Shown: one piece after another, positions 34,495 to 35,090 of the stretch
Layout: every line of letters begins with the position of its first letter
How positions within the stretch are numbered: position 1 is the stretch's first letter
Source: CAYPLH01 sp964411505
GTDB taxonomy: Bacteria > Bacillota > Clostridia > CAYPLH01 > DUMO01
NCBI GenBank assembly: GCA_964411505.1
Contig: CAYPLH010000041.1
Span: forward strand, 1 to 35,090
Length of the DNA: 35,090 nt
Reading direction: 5' to 3'
Program-made: the position numbers and the translations under genes
The notes under the pieces: model-generated
The model's database searches: none
Told to the model about the DNA's origin: nothing
The model's input: only the letters and a program-made list of their open reading frames with translations

Positions 34495-34858
34495 GAGGGT
34501 AGGCACTATTTCTATGGCCATTGTCCTTATTGGATTTGGTTTGATGTTATTCATAGCTCAAATCAGTAAAACATCAGCAGTGGAATTAGCCATAAAGTTT
34601 TGGCCAGCAATACTAATATTACTGGGTGGTGAACTATTATATTGTGGATATATAAAGCAAGAAGATAAAGATGACATAGTTATCAAATATGACATATTTT
34701 CCATATTCATTGTGACTACGATACTCTTTGTCAATATAGGACTATATGGCTTAATGGAAACAGGAATATTGGATTATATCAAGCTAAGGGTTAGTGATGA
34801 GACATACAGATATGAGATGAGAATAGAAGAGACTTATCATAATAAGGGCATAAAATAG
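34484..34858 (+). CDS. small membrane protein, last gene of the ECF operon
   Basis: 124 residues with three hydrophobic segments (about 8-25, 35-52 and 67-87) resembling the N-terminal membrane part of LiaF/DUF5668-type proteins (AIVLIGFGLMLF, FWPAILILLGGELL). Related proteins often carry a further C-terminal domain, which is missing here, so this may be a short variant or truncated. I start at ATG 34484, nine bases after AGGAGG. The stop lies inside the terminator loop. Confidence 0.75.
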   Translation: MKIKRVGTISMAIVLIGFGLMLFIAQISKTSAVELAIKFWPAILILLGGELLYCGYIKQEDKDDIVIKYDIFSIFIVTTILFVNIGLYGLMETGILDYIKLRVSDETYRYEMRIEETYHNKGIK

Positions 34859-34869
34859 ATGCCCTTTTT
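34844..34869 (+). terminator. terminator of the ECF operon
   Basis: AAGGGCAT (34844-34851) pairs with ATGCCCTT (34859-34866) across a 7-base loop, followed by TTT. The stem includes the last sense codons of the operon, with the stop codon in its loop. Confidence 0.85.
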
Positions 34870-35090
34870 GTATCAACGCCACGCACTCCACATACTTGAT
34901 ACAGACGATTAGGCTCGACCAGCAGATAAAGCCACCTTCTGAAGATTCCGTTATGCTTTAGCCTGACGCTTTTTGGAAGCTCCAATAACATCAAATAAAC
35001 TCGTGAGTTTTTTTTCTTGTAAAATTCCTGATAGATTTGTGAACTACATCGCCATTGAAATGGCGAGCTTCGAGCTCCCGACAAAACAAT
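34870..35090. other. unassigned edge sequence with palindromes
   Basis: No convincing gene. The higher GC content of 34870-34980 contrasts with the operon. AAACTCGTGAGTTT followed by T's (about 34996-35015) resembles a short terminator. CGCCATTGAAATGGCG (35050-35065) and GAGCTTCGAGCTC (35064-35076) are perfect small palindromes at the right edge. A mobile-element end is possible but unproven. Confidence 0.35.

Noticed and set aside
34791..35084. 97-residue minus-strand frame at the right edge
   Set aside because: It crosses the operon terminator into the coding end of the last gene, and I see no transposase or other motif in it.

Overview
The window looks like a low-GC, endospore-forming anaerobic clostridium. 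A cellulolytic Acetivibrio/Ruminiclostridium-type lineage is my guess; no rRNA is present to prove it. The evidence is AT-rich DNA, strong AGGAGG ribosome sites, frequent TTG/GTG starts, sporulation-linked abrB and yaaT, a 2[4Fe-4S] ferredoxin, and the Firmicutes-type block tmk-yaaQ-yaaR-holB-yaaT-yabB-rsmI with abrB convergent to it.

Layout. (1) 1-535: abrB with its own promoter and a shared convergent terminator. (2) 535-2437: a phosphoenolpyruvate mutase gene and a beta-hydroxyacid-dehydrogenase-like gene, which sit between rsmI and abrB where Bacillus subtilis has nothing comparable. (3) 2613-10263, minus strand: rsmI, yabB-like methyltransferase, ferredoxin, yaaT, holB, yaaR, yaaQ (c-di-AMP receptor), tmk and a yaaO-like PLP decarboxylase. 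(4) 10271-13614, minus: malic enzyme, coaX, a small basic protein, birA. (5) 13730-19019, minus: unknown protein, folK, folB, folP, then folE under a consensus promoter. The folate run is split between folP and folE by a plus-strand 457-residue orphan gene preceded by an array of palindromes. (6) 19128-25075: small membrane protein, LexA-like repressor without a recognisable self-cleavage apparatus, leuB-leuD-leuC (leucine biosynthesis), AraC-type regulator. (7) 25219-25907: YafQ/DinJ toxin-antitoxin pair next to the tail of a broken PIN-domain gene. (8) 26062-29297: secreted coiled-coil protein divergent from an OmpR-type two-component system whose leader is a degenerate 18-bp tandem repeat. 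(9) 29397-32420: methyltransferase, PIG-V-like membrane glycosyltransferase, VanZ-like protein. (10) 32669-34858: a tightly packed ECF sigma / anti-sigma / two-membrane-protein operon ending in a terminator. The last 230 bases are unexplained.

The most noteworthy points are the PepM-plus-dehydrogenase pair, which implies a small phosphonate pathway without a visible phosphonopyruvate decarboxylase; two copies (59 and 138 bp) of a miniature transposable element, each flanked by a perfect 8-bp target duplication; the orphan helical-repeat/HTH protein with its palindromic upstream region; and the LexA-like repressor that appears unable to cleave itself. All assignments come from reading motifs and comparing with remembered family sequences; no database search was run.
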